A stretch of 64,000 bases of DNA from Sycobia sp. Sy_11 (Eukaryota > Arthropoda > Insecta > Hymenoptera > Epichrysomallidae), in contig JACCIC010000029.1 of NCBI GenBank assembly GCA_018907035.1, forward strand, positions 1,444,501-1,508,500. Direction: 5' to 3'. The stretch's first letter is position 1. Every line of letters begins with the position of its first letter. This document shows positions 12,511 to 24,741 of the stretch, piece after piece. The translations under genes and the position numbers were made by a program. The notes beneath the pieces were generated by a model. The model saw nothing but the letters and a program-made list of their open reading frames with translations, did not search any database and had not been told where the DNA came from.

Positions 12511-12598
12511 GTAGGGAATCTGTCAGTTGTACATTGACAGTTGTACATTAAATGAAACATAATTCTCTATAATCATATACTGGCAAACAAAAACATAT

Positions 12599-12609
12599 AC
12601 ATATATATG

Positions 12610-12684
<75 letters not shown>

Positions 12685-12705
12685 ATGTATATATATATAT
12701 ATATC
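12599..12705. repeat. (TA)n/(ATGT) microsatellite
   Basis: Alternating AT tract with interspersed GTATGT units. ORFs predicted across it are artefacts of the repeat. Confidence 0.97.
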
Positions 12706-12865
12706 TAAAGATTATTTTCCTATATAAGTAGAGCGGCACTAAACACCGGTCTACAAATGAGGAAATAAGAAACCGCAATCAGAACTAACAAGCCTTTACA
12801 CCGGTTAGGAACTCGATTGTGGATTAACAAGGTGCAATAGGCAGTGGTTCGGAACCCACTATAAA

Positions 12866-13264
12866 CTAGAGGTTCACAATGGCGCAATGATGTGCTGATC
12901 TATAACTAAAAGAAAAGTTCAGCAAAATTAACAGTTTTGGAGCACAACCGGACGATAAAGCGAAAGCTAGGTGCGGTCGGGAATGCTTATGTATAACAAA
13001 GCATGACTGAGCTATGTAGTAAGTTATATTGCGTTTTACCATAGTTAATAATGCGTTAGCTATGTAATAAACGCTATTGATGTTGTTTTCCTTCTCAAGG
13101 TAGTCGATAAATATTATATCATGAATATTCCAAAATACTGATGCAATAACCTTGCCAGCTGAATGTTGCATTTTTTTCACGCTTTTGATTCGGTTTATCA
13201 ACTTCACTCGGAAGACTGACGATTGAATGCTGAAGAATAGTAATGGATCCATATTAATACCCAT
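12866..13264 (-). pseudogene. Mariner transposase relic (family of 58936-60059)
   Basis: Minus-strand frame with KKMQHSAGKVIASVFWN, then IIFIDYLEKENNINSVYYIA, the mid-catalytic part of a mariner transposase. The same stretch occurs in altered form at 59600-59740 (SSAGKVMASAF). Only about 60 residues are clear; the remainder of the open frame is not recognisable. The first and third catalytic motifs are absent. Confidence 0.75.
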
Positions 13265-13370
13265 TATAATATATCGACGGAAAAATTACAAAAGCTGTTT
13301 CACTTAAAATGTTATATATCACGAATAAATTATCGGACAGCTCTCAAATTTATACACGTATTTTTAAAAG

Positions 13371-14420
13371 TTGATACCAACTAAAAACCATAGGAAGTTA
13401 ATTATAGTAAGGACATCTGTGTATCAGCCATCGAACTTTTCTGTCTTCAGAAAAATTCATGAAAATCAACACTTACATAAAGAAGAAAAGTTCTATTATT
13501 TATTGCAATCCATGATAGTGGATGCGTGTGCTACCGAGCTTTTAAATAGGTATCCTCCGATCATTCTAAACTACGACAAGATTATCGAAAGTTTAGTAGA
13601 TAGATATGGTCGCGAGGATCTACAAATTGAAGTATATGTAAGAGAGCTGCTACAGTTAGTGCTTCAAAATGCTACAAAAAGATCGAAGGATTTTCATCTG
13701 TCAAGCTTATATAATAGGTTAGAAAAGCACTGGATTCGCTTGGCGTTACAATAGACAAGTGCGAACCGGTAATTTATCTCTTAGTTGAGCCATGCTTATC
13801 CGAGGAATTGTTGTGCGCGTGGCAAAGAGGCCGATCTCTAATAAATCAAAAAGCCGAAGAAAATACCCAGAGATCGATCAAAAAACGACTGTCGCAATTA
13901 ATCGAATTTCTTCGATCTGAAGTACGAAACGAGCTACAAATTACGATGGCCGTAAAAAATTTCGATTTGAATGATAAAGGTACATCACGAAATATTTCCA
14001 ATGAAGTGAAAGATAAACGTGAACGATTACCGGCCGACAGGTGATGAAATAATGTTGCATCTGCTTTTTGGTGGAGAAACCACGGATGCAACGATTCACA
14101 AAAAATATTTAATACATGTAAGCAGCCTTGATAGAGAATACAAATGCAATTTGTCGGCTATGGACCAACAGCTCATCTTCCAAAATGTACGTTGTGTTAC
14201 TGCAGGAGTGTGGACTCAAGAATTGGAAAATCTGGGAATCGAGATAATAGATATGCAGGATGGCGATGAAAGAATTTATGTCCTCATAGGAGCAGATGTA
14301 GTGACAAAATTAGTAACAGAGACGTCGTTATATTTCAAAATGTGGTGTGGTGGCCTTGGAAATGTTATTAGAATGGCCGCTTATGGGAAAAGTTCATGAT
14401 GAAGAAGGCAAAGAGGACTA
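13371..14420 (+). pseudogene. BEL/Pao retrotransposon relic: gag and protease
   Basis: 13440-13754 encodes a gag segment typical of BEL/Pao elements (EKFYYLLQSM, ILNYDKIIESLVDRYGREDLQIEVYVRELLQLVL). After a frame change it continues through LSEELLCAWQR (about 13795-13820). From 14100, LIHVSSLDREYKCNLSAMDQ and GIEIIDMQDGDERIYVLIGADV match the aspartic-protease/DUF1758 region of this superfamily, ending GNVIRMAAYGK (normally METLLGWPLMGK), with frameshifts. RT, RNase H and integrase are missing downstream. No LTR is attached. Identification rests on family patterns; the lesions are seen directly. Confidence 0.75.
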
Positions 14421-16353
14421 ATATATCATCAAGTATCCTAATTATGTCACGGTATGAAAGAATGTGCCTGTTATTGAATGTTATATGTGTTTTGTAAAAA
14501 AAAAAAATCTTTTCTTATGCATAAAGATTAACCATGTATCGAGAGGTTGATCTCCTTTGTCGTTGGTGGGAGAATGTCACGTTGTATATTAGTACGGTGT
14601 GCTCAACATACGTTATGAACATGGCGAATAAATGCGTAAAACGTATAGAACTGTGCATGCAAGCATGGCATTATGATGTGCTTTAATCAGTTTTAACACT
14701 TTTCTCCCTGAGAAGACATGATATCAACCACACCTAGGTAATAAAGCAAGATTATGCAAGGGCAGCCACGGCTGTACAATTATATTAGAATTTTTCAGTT
14801 TTTAGTTTTAGATAGAGCGTCAAGGTGAAAACACTATTCATTCTTGCCTATATGTGTGTTCCATTTTAACTGATTAACTTTTATGTTTATATATGAATAA
14901 ATATATTGTCATTTTAATTAATTGGTGTTTCTTTTCTATAAGTGCCTGAATGCTCACAACCTTTGAGATATCTTATCCGAGTGATTTTGTTACTCTTTAA
15001 ATATGCTACCAAGAATTCGGAAATCAACTGTATAGGTTTATATCTCTGATTTATGCATTAAAATATATAACGGAAAATACATCGACGAAATATATCGACT
15101 ATTTATTCTCTATGATTAATAACGTAGTCGATATTATTCAAACATAGATAATTAAATTACGATAAAAATACTGATATACTAAATTCTTTTTAAGGGGAGT
15201 ATTGTTTAAAAATACGGGAGAAGCAAAAAGTTTCTATTGAACTTTCTAAGATATGTACAAGTAATAATTTGAAATACCGCATTTTTAAACAATACTCTTC
15301 TCCCATAGATAAGTTTATCGGCTTCATATTATAAGTTGTCATCGATTTTAGCAAGCATCGTACGTCTAGGAATTGCTTACCTGTAGTCTTACTGACGAGC
15401 CCAGCAGGTAATTGAGGGCGAAACGTACAAATAGTATTTATTTTCGGCGAATGATTTATATTTATTCTTCAAAAAAAATTACAAGTTATAATTTGCACAT
15501 GTCAAGGAAAGAAAATAACTCTCTGATGACTTAATCGTCGATGAGAAACATTTATCGATGTTGTACATCGTTTAATCTGTGGAATCACCCAAGTGTGAAA
15601 ATATATTCTTAGAAATATATCTAAATGTTATTATTTTTTAAACCATTAAATTTTTGTAATTTATCTCAAACATTTTGCAAATAAGCTCTGAAGAGTAGCA
15701 AATGAAAGTTATAAATAATTATGACACATATATTTAATACCTCTATAATAAACAAATCAATACGAGAATAAATGGAGCTAATGTCCCGACACTAAAGATA
15801 AACAGGTATCAATTTTTTGCAGTAATCTGTACGAATCCGGGCGTTAGATAAGTATGAATATAAATGTATGAAAAAGCTTCATTCGCATAAACATGACTAA
15901 AATGCTGACTAAAAGTATGTGCATTTCCAATCCATCTTGAACTATTTTTCTTCGAAAATAATAAAACTACCTCTCGAATTATATGTTTATTATGTATGCA
16001 TTATTAATTGGAGAAGATACATTATGCATTACCAATAACAATCCGGTAAATGTCCTATGAATATTATTGAGTATAATTTTTTTTTTGTATATATACTTCA
16101 AACATTATGAGTTGCTAAATTATACAATTCAACATTGGATTTTTCTGAAATATAAGACAAAAAATGTCTACAATTTATGACCTAAATTTCGAATTTTCAT
16201 AATTAATTGAAATTTTTATAAAACACTGATCTATGGTTTTGGTAACGAAAGTATTTCTAAAGTTTATATATTCTGGTTTACTAAGTTCAAATCCTCTCTA
16301 AATATATTATTAGTAATAGATTAAGTCTAATCACATCCAAATGTAGTATAATT
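14421..16353. other. AT-rich spacer with one inverted repeat
   Basis: No coding motif. It contains an inverted repeat of about 27 bp arms (15190-15219 and 15278-15306, core AGTATTGTTTAAAAAT) around a 58-bp loop, possibly a small MITE. Confidence 0.5.
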
Positions 16354-17650
16354 TGTAACGTTCCTTCTCCTTCCGCTTTATTTTTATTGGAATTCTCTGA
16401 GGTTTTCAGGATATGTGATGCGGATGGAGGAACGTATCAGGACAAGTTTTCGGGTGAATGATTTGATACTCGTTATGTTTCAAAAAATAACAATATATAT
16501 TTTCCCATAAATTATACAATAAAAATAAAAAAAATAGTAATAAATTTTATAAAAAGAATAAGAAATAACTTCTACTTTATTGGCATCTCGGTGTAGATAC
16601 CCTGCAACATAAACAAAATAACGATTTATAAATTAATTATTAGCGCTGGCATTTTATTTTATTTTCTGTCTACTTATTAATTGGCTTATCTAAGTTTCTA
16701 CGAATTTAGACGGCCTTGACCCAGTGATAGCTCGCTTTGTTTACGCTATTTACTTAAACGGTTTATAGAAGCGGTCCGTCTATTTACACGGAGTTTCTTT
16801 CGCAATATCGGAATAAATCTTTATTCTCTCTTTTATATCACGCTAAGGTGCGCCTTAGCTAGTGATATATAAGAGTTCGGTATTTTACTCAGGAATAAGT
16901 ATTCCTTTTTCCTTAGTAAGACTCCGTTTTCCTTTTGACTCCTCCTTATTTTACAGCATTTACTTCTTATATTTATAATATTAGTCGATCAACGTTATGA
17001 TGACTTGCAGATTTTCGGTCGCCGGTCGGTCTGGCATGAATCGGAGGTGCGCCTCGTGATTAATAGCCGTCTGGTAATTTAATTTGACGAAAAGGAGCGC
17101 CTTTTCCCCGAATTAAATTAGGTCGACTTTAATTTTGTCTCCCGGTGGTTCTTCTGGATTATTTCCTATGTGAAAAAGAATTACTTTATCAGAAGTCGGG
17201 AGCGCCCGTTCTTCTGAGTCGGTAATTTTTAACTCTTTTCTTACGAGTAAAGGGGTTTTTCCTTTGGCCTCGAGAAAGAGTTTTTTTTATCTAGGAAAAA
17301 ACACAGAATATTACCGGTCGGTAGATGACAGTTCTCTTCGTCACTCGGGAGGTATCCTTCCTCGACGAGTGCCGAAAACGAACCGTGCTCTTTGCAAAAT
17401 TTAGCGTACTTTTATACACGGAAAAAGTACGTTACAAAAATCTGATTGGTTATTATTTATTTAAAAATACGGTAATATTGTTCCTATTGGTTAAATTATT
17501 TTATTCTACTTATTCTATTCTATGTTGTGTTTGTTTATTTATTTATAGTAATCATTTCGTGTATATGTCTGCCTATTTATTATGATCTTACATTTATAAT
17601 AACTCTTATCACGGTAATAAGTTAATTTATCCTACTCTTTTCCCGTTACA
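16354..17650. mobile_element. Candidate solo LTR (1297 bp)
   Basis: Begins TGTAACGTTCC and ends CCCGTTACA, a TG...CA pair with short inverted termini, and is flanked by AATT on both sides (16350-16353 and 17651-17654), consistent with a 4-bp target duplication. Internally there is a hairpin around 16830-16876 (TTTATATCACGCTAAGG / CCTTAGCTAGTGATATATAA). The 86-codon ORF at 17325 is probably chance. No second LTR and no gag/pol adjoin, so family assignment is open. Confidence 0.5.
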
Positions 17651-17654
17651 AATT

Positions 17655-18580
17655 CTTTAGACGAAGTACGATACAATAAATTACACGATCGAACCAAATT
17701 GCTAATAATAATGGTACATATAAAGACATTAATGATATCTTATTTCTAAATTCACTTAAACTATCATGCAATCAATTTTTTGATAAAAATATTAGTTTTG
17801 CAGTTGAATCTATTAGTGGATATTATTAATGATAAAATAATTTCAAAATTTTTAATATATATATTCGTATATACTTCATGTTCTTCTCTTGTCTTTCTTG
17901 GATGTTCTTTTATTTTAGTTTAATTGTATCTAATAATTTGGGTGGTTTTGAAGAGGAGGGACTTTTTAAGACTGGTTTTCTTTAAAAAATTACAACCAAA
18001 GATATATTTTTAAAATATATTATTATATAAAAATAAAATAATAAACTGAATAAATGATGAGGGTCTCACTATAAATGCCCTGAAACATAAATAATATAAT
18101 AATAAATTATCATTTCTCTCGCTTTATAATTTGTGTATATATTCTTTGATTTTGTCGACGTGTAGCCCATCAGTATATGGTCATTTTTGACATGGTTCAT
18201 CTTCAACGCGTCCTCGAACTTCTTTAAACAATTTCTACCAATCAAAAATGCTTACTCTTAACATTGACTTCTTGCCAAAGGCCTTCTGCATTCTCAATTG
18301 CAACATTCTAAATGTTTCGGCGGCCGATATTTCATTTTGCGCACAAAATTTAATGCTATTTCTGTGTTGAATAATTTTATACATTATAAAAACCAACGAA
18401 ACAACTTTTCTTTGTTCACAAAATACAAACGTAATTATGATAAATGAAGATAATTCCGTGAAAATTGGCGCAGATAACTCTGACAGTACTACTAACTTAA
18501 AATTAAAAACATTTGTTTAAATCAATAAACCCAGAAAGTTTGAATTAAAAAGTCTTACTCATATTTGTACACAGTATTAA
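17655..18580. other. AT-rich spacer
   Basis: Nothing recognisable on either strand. Confidence 0.5.
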
Positions 18581-19260
18581 ATATTGTAACCTCGTTTTTG
18601 CGAGGAGGTTATCTTACCTTAGTGTAAATACTGGCGGCGCCATCGCGATGCTTTCGCTGAAGCTCTCGCTGTTCCTTGATTAGAGAGAGGAGGATGCAGA
18701 GAAAAAGAAAGAAAATGATATATGTACGTGTACTATATACTATTCACATTTATTTGGCACGCGTATATTATTATACATATTTACAAGTATTTGGCGTTAC
18801 ATATTACTCGGCCTAGCTAGGCTCTATATTTTGGCGGCTAAGCGTGACTCTCAAATCCCGAGCGGGTTTCTTGTATTGGTATACATGTATGCGTGCTTCA
18901 CGGAGCATAGGTGCGGCCATTTTGCGCAGCTATTGGCCTCGGGCAATGACGGCGGCCAGCAGATGGATGGCAACCGTGTGCGTCTGGAACTGCGGCCGGC
19001 CCTCGAAGTTCCGTGCTTTTACTCGCTCGATGCTGCTGTCATGCATGCGACCTCAGTGGCTGGGACAGTATTCCCTCTTCTTCCCACTGAGTTGGCATCA
19101 ATGCAAAACTGGTATATACGGGCGTGTATGTGGCCTCAAATATTTAACTGCGATGTGTACTCGGGGAGTAGTTTCGAGTGTACGCACACGAGTGCGGAGC
19201 AAATCTGTCGTTTCTAATTGTGATGGTCGAAAACGACGGTGACAACACCCCCCCCCCCCA
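18581..19260. other. GC-richer segment, unassigned
   Basis: Starts with a TGTAACCTCG...CGAGGAGGTTA hairpin (18588-18615) and contains two overlapping plus-strand ORFs of 128 and 132 codons (18831-19242) with no known motif, ending at a C-run (19247-19259). The TGTAAC start and hairpin resemble an LTR edge, but no end or partner was found. Confidence 0.3.
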
Positions 19261-20742
19261 GACCCGAAGTGTGTAGAAATCCACTGACCCTTAACTCACT
19301 GCGTTAAGCTTCCGCGGTACGTGGAAAAAGTGGAAATATTTTCCTCGCGTATAGCCAGTTCGGGATTCAGTCTATTCACTATTGTTTTAAAAAAAACACA
19401 GCGCCATTTTATAAATAGTATCATATATTTTCCGAAATAACGCCATTTTATAAAATAGAGCGCAATTTGTAGATGCACTGTTCGAATAATAATTAATCTT
19501 TGAGCCAATTATAGAAGATTGTCGAAGTTATTAGCAATAATTGCTACTTACTAGAAGGAAAGGAAAAAATGTGTATCGAAATTTAACTAATTCTATTCAA
19601 TTCTTATAAGCTCTATTCTACATAGATTATGAGATCTAGTTATTATTGCTCTCTTACGCACTAAAATTCTGATCTACAATCACGAAATTTTCTGAGAATT
19701 CTATGTATTATTATTCCTATTCTAGCCTAATGCAAGAAAAATACTTTATAAAAAGTATATTTTGTCTAAGCTAATATTATGTCCTACGATCTAATTGTAA
19801 TCTTTTTTTCCTTACATGTTATCCACTGAAATTTTATCTTCTGTGACCTAAATCTATTCTTTATTTCATTACATGCTATAGATTTAAATTTAGTTTTCTA
19901 TAATTTTCCTTCCGTCTTCTGCACTCTTCGTCTAGGGCGTCAAGGTATGTCTGTCGTGGCCTAGGTGTACTTTATGTCGCCTTTGGATCTTTATTGTGGC
20001 CAGTGTCTACGAGAAGTAAATGTTTTCATCCTTTGCATATGGGGCGGTGTCGATCGTGTTGCGAACAAGAACTGTTAGCTTTAATGAGCCATTATACGCT
20101 CTTCAATCATGCGAAACTATGCGGTGATGAGCCTCCCGATCCACACAACTGCCGTCACAACTCGTATTGAATAAGGATTTAGGGTTGCTTTATTTGTGTG
20201 TTTCCTGACTGCCTGCCATGAGCAGCGGCTGAAATGGTAGGGATCATTTGTGATAGGGATTATGATAGGGATCATTTATACCGGGTAGATGACATTTTAT
20301 ATAAGGGGATATACACTTTGTATTTACATTGCGGTTTTTGTATTTACATTAACGAAACCGAACGAGTAATTTCATTCACCAGTAGAAGCTTATCAGTTCC
20401 AGAGAAAATTATTCAGCCGCAAAAGAAACAACAAATGTCGCTCGGTTATCCTTTGTTACCCACAAACATTCCCGGCCGCACCTAGCTCTCGCTTTATCGG
20501 CCGGTTGTCCTCCAAAAGTTTCATTCATTGCTGAACTTTTTTTTTAGTTGCAGATCTGTACATCACTACGACTTTTGTTAGACCTGTAGTTTATAGTAGT
20601 TTATAGATACCGAATCATTTTTTTTTGCACAATCTTATTCCAGACTAGAGTTGTTAACCAGTGTATAGGCTGGTTATTGTCTATATAATATATATTATAA
20701 ATATATATTACTATTATATATTTAAATATTATTATTTTCTAT
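19261..20742. other. AT-rich spacer with a short dispersed repeat
   Basis: No gene seen. 20405-20520 resembles 28770-28850 on the same strand, sharing CCCGGCCGCACCTAGCT and flanking positions. Confidence 0.4.
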
Positions 20743-20997
20743 TGTTAGAATATGCCACCAACCGTGCACACTGCATATTATATATATCGATATGAAGTAT
20801 AGCGTGAGAGCTCGCACTACCGCACGCGCGCCGACCTAATGTACAGTTCGTCAGTCTGTACTGAGCCTTTGTAATAGCTGGACGTTTGCTTATTAAAGTC
20901 TTTAAATATTAAGTTAATGCTTTTGTTCTTTACTGTATCAAACTCATACTCTGATAATTATATTTATTTCCACATTTATTAATCCTAAATTCAAACA
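20743..20997 (+). mobile_element. Copia-type LTR (255 bp)
   Basis: Begins TGTTAGAATATGCC and ends TTCAAACA. It contains a TTATTAAAGTC polyadenylation-like region. It is directly followed by the primer site at 20998. The size and TGTT...ACA ends fit Ty1/copia LTRs. It is the 5' LTR of the element continuing to 26636; no 3' LTR was found. Confidence 0.7.
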
Positions 20998-21012
20998 GTT
21001 TATGGGCACCTA
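20998..21012 (+). promoter_or_regulatory. Primer-binding site, initiator-tRNA-Met internal type
   Basis: GTTTATGGGCACC follows the LTR end and resembles the complement of the anticodon arm of initiator tRNA-Met (GGTTATGGGCCCA), the half-tRNA primer used by copia elements. Two mismatches are seen. Confidence 0.6.
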
Positions 21013-22889
21013 TTGCCTACTACTACTGAGCGGGTTTGATTTAAAGTTAAATATTTCGCGACGTTTTGTGTAGTGAAAATCTTCCATTTTCTAAGAGAAA
21101 GGTCGAGTCCTGCGTGAGCGGTCCCTTCGACTTGACGTCAAGTTTTTCCTGGTGTAAAATTACTGTGAAGAGGTTTTCACAGAGGTTTTGAAATTTTTCC
21201 ATTTTTACTTGTCAATTTTCTTCATCAAGATGGAAATGGGCAAAAATATGGTTTTGAGTGGCAACGCTGAAAAGCGTAAGTGCTTATCGGAAATAATGTA
21301 ATCATCCAAGAATTGGCTAAGTAGAGAAGTTTAATTAATTAAAATTAATTTATTACTTACAAAGTTTTTGCATGCGAAATTGTTTAAATAAAAGAGAAAT
21401 AGATTCTCAATATGATGGTTAATTGTATGTTATATCAATCTTCGATTGATCGAATCTCTTGATATATTGGAGAGTATTTTCTGATTTGAAAATTATTAAT
21501 ATTTCAAGTTCAGAGAATTATTTATTGTAAAGTTAATTTAAACAATGAGTGGTAATTAGAAGTGTGAAAGTTAAATTTTGAAATCTAAATTTTGAAATGA
21601 TAAAGCTCATGATGTAAAAGTTCAAAATTAAGAATTTAGTTAAATTTAACATTATTGAATTTGTTAATTAATTATCAAGTGTTAATGGTTCATAACTAAT
21701 TACTAAAAAATATATCAAAATTATAAAATTTAATAGAAGTGGTTTTGTGTTGAGATTCGCGGAAGTCGGTTGGCGCGCGAAAAATTTAGAATTCTCGCGA
21801 ATGTGCTTTATAATAAAAATCTTAATATTGCTTATAAAATAAAATTAAAGGTGGATATGCGAAGTGCCGGAAAACAGAAAGTGAGTATGGATCGGATGCA
21901 CCTGCGCAGCGGACGCGCGGCGGCGCGGCGAGCGGTGGGGCTTGCGCGGCAGCGGCGGGCTCGCTCCCGGGTGCCCGGCCTAATCCGGACTAAGTCCGAG
22001 CGTCAAATCGTACAGGAAGTGTCCTACGAGGCTGGGGACACGTTTTCCATAACCGCCGTGCAAATAACATTTCTGTCCATAAGAAAATCGCTGTAAATGT
22101 ATTTGATATTCCACAAGAAAATCGCTGTAAATGTACTTTATATAGGAGAGTTTCGTATATATGTTCGATAAGGTATATTTATACGTGTAGCTATGTATAG
22201 TATACGGGCGATAGTATATACGCGCGCGCATGTATTCCGAGTATAGAGTCTAGTCCCAGACTCTAGCGAAGGAGGGGATCCTGAGTGCCGCCCAGACCCG
22301 TATCTATACGTGAAGGGGCCCCGTGGCGCAGCCAGGGCCGTAGCAATAAACCGAAGGGGCCCGGTGCCTCAAGCAGGATATCTAAAAATACGTGCGTGTA
22401 CGCCGTATAGCAGCGCTTGTGCGTCTTTCGGTTTAGATAACCGCCGGATTTTGATTTTAGAGTTCGTGAATAAGAGGGTGATGTGCACCGTTTTATATAC
22501 GCGGTAGCAGTGTTGGTGATCGTGTGCCCCCGGCGTATGCTGAACAGTATACGTCTGACTGGTTCTCTGAGTGCCAATGTTCCTGTAATCGCACGGTTTA
22601 AGGGGGCTTACCTGAGATCCATACCTGTTGAACAGGCGAGACGTTTTACCTCCATGCCCTCGACGTTTAAGGTGGCTAGAGAGTGTGCACTAACGACTCG
22701 CTTCGAAGCTCTAAATTCCGCTTTAGGGGCTTCGACTTTAAGGGCACAACTTTTATCCAAATAGTAAAATCGAATTCCTAATTAAACGAATTGAGTGTGT
22801 GATATTGAGTGTGTGTAGAGATCTCTAATTATTGTGGTTTTAGTCACACCATCTAAAGTAAATCTAGCTAGTATTTACGATTATGTTTA
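21013..22889 (+). other. Copia leader and unassigned insert
   Basis: 21013-21290 is a plausible leader; an ATG at 21231 starts a short frame (MEMGKNMVLSGNAEKRK) that stops soon. 21300-21750 is AT-rich. 21840-22770 is GC-richer with a hairpin at 22240-22265 (AGAGTCTAGTCCCAGACTCT) and ORFs of up to 108 codons (21770-22096, 22483-22764) without known motifs. It may be an insertion within the copia element. Confidence 0.3.
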
Positions 22890-22895
22890 GATTGT

Positions 22896-24741
22896 ATGGA
22901 TACTGAAGTCGACGGAAGTGCTGCCTTAGGATACAAGGTATGGCGGGCGATTAGGATGGTATGGAGGAGGCATGACCACGAACGATATTACCAAGGTCAG
23001 AGAGTTTTATATTTCACCTGTATCGCTCAAGTGAGAAGACTCTGGCCACTTCGATTGTTTTCTCCGACACGAAGATTGAGAGAATCGGGCATTTATTGCG
23101 CCATGAGGAACTTGAAGCTCTCGACCGACTCTGGCCCAAAGGACAAGTCTTAATTGAATATTTTCCCGAAAAAGAGAAAGAAGCTTCTAGGACGAAGGAG
23201 TCAGAGATTGAGCGCAGGTTAAATATGATAGCGCGCGACATACAGTAAGCGACGCGAGAGGCAAATGAAAGTATGGAGCAATGGGTCAATTCAATGAAAA
23301 GCTTGGTCGAGAAGTAGAAGAAGCACGAAGGTTCAGGAGAACTAAGTCAATCAGTTGACAAATTGGTTTTCGGCTGACAAACTTAAGTCAGCCATGATGA
23401 CTCTGGCCGAGAAACTTGTGCCTGCTATTATACAAGTAGCTGCTTCGCAGCCTGCCAGTATACCGGCGATAGTGCAAAATCAGGCTAACGTTACGAAGTC
23501 AGTAGAACCTGAAATTGAGGTACAGCCAGTTGGTTTTAAACTGAACAATAAGTCTAACGTGTCGTTGGGTAACATATCCCAACTTGAGATGAAGTCATTG
23601 CCTGAGAGTATTTCCAAAGTAATGGAAAACATAAAGAATCTCGAGGTCAAATGGCAAAACTCACTGAGGAAATGATGAATGATGAAAACGCTGAAATTTG
23701 AATAGGTTATTTCCATTGCAGGTTCTTGACAGTTCACAGATCGAGCACGAGGACGTGCAAGATATCAATGAAAAGGTACCTTTCTCTTTAGATGACAGGA
23801 AAACTAAGACTAAATCTCTTATTAGAAACTAAGACTATGTTAGCGTATGTTAGCGCGAGGAGCGCTGTATGCATTAAAGTCTAATCCTGTAAAAGAACGT
23901 GCAGTTAAGTTTTGGGATCAATTCGAGGATAAAATTTGAATTTATGAGAGTCTTCCTAATGCTGACAAATTGTCAGATAAAAGAAAAGAGACATTTTTGT
24001 ACAAGCAATTATTGATGCTGTACCTGAAGTGACGTTGGTCGAGGTATTAAGCCTCAAGTCAATAGGAAAAGAAATGACGTATGATGCACTAAAACGTTTT
24101 ATTTTGCAGAAGGAAGCCATGAAGCCAGCAGTGGAAAGAAGAGGAGATCAGCTGATTGCTGATGGTGGCCCTCAACGAAAGCCATGGATTCAATCTGACT
24201 ACAATCGCAGGAGCGGTGGCAACTCTGTTCGGGGAACAGATGACCGTGTTTTCAAATGGCGAGCAGGTGGCAGAAACAGCCATGTGATGAGAGATTATCC
24301 GACCCTGACACTCATCCAATGCTACAATTGCAATGAGCTTGGTAAGTACATAGCTCGTGATTGTCCAGATAAACAGAATCAACCCAAGAAACGACCGATG
24401 GATCAAGGTCGCCTTGATGCCAAGAGAGGCAATCCACTCCAAAATGAGGTCGGTAACGAAGACAACCGCAGAGGTTGTGGTGAGTTAACCAAATTTAGTA
24501 GTCATAATGAACTATCATTATGAATAACTATTATAATGAGCATATTGCTGGTTCAAAATTAATCTTTAAAAATATTAAACGGATTGATTGTCGAATACGC
24601 TACAAAAATAAAAATAAATTTTTGAATATTCATACAGAGGGTACAGTAGAAACTCACGCGCTGAGTGAGAAAATAATACGGATGTCGGAAACGTTGTATT
24701 CAAAGGACGTGGCGAGAAATCTATTGTTAATTAGGAAATTA
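22896..24741 (+). pseudogene. Copia-like gag and start of pol
   Basis: Capsid/nucleocapsid protein relic. Open pieces at 23355-23675 and 24029-24523, linked by frames with stops, read through KFWDQFEDKI, LPNADKLSDKRKETF and VPEVTLVEVLSLKSIGKEMTYDALKRFILQKEAMK, the usual helical gag core. The zinc knuckle is CYNCNELGKYIARDC: KY replaces the single His, so metal binding is probably lost. The last frame (24520-24740) ends YSKDVARNLLLIRKLL, the GAG-pre-integrase start of copia pol, where the mariner has inserted. An almost identical 1.27-kb copy of 23475-24741 lies at 57009-58274 on the other strand. Confidence 0.7.

Larger units (their letters stand above)
8280..12540 (+). mobile_element. R1-like LINE, second family, copy 1 (decayed)
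   Basis: Leader, ORF1 and ORF2 of a non-LTR retrotransposon in order. The leader around 8290-8400 matches the reverse complement of 28490-28580, which heads a second copy of the same family. The 3' end is placed near 12540, ahead of a (TA)n tract. No target-site duplication was identified. Coding parts are given separately. Confidence 0.85.

Noticed and set aside
12548..12778. 76-codon ORF rich in Tyr and Ile
   Set aside because: Product of the (TA)n/(ATGT)n microsatellite.
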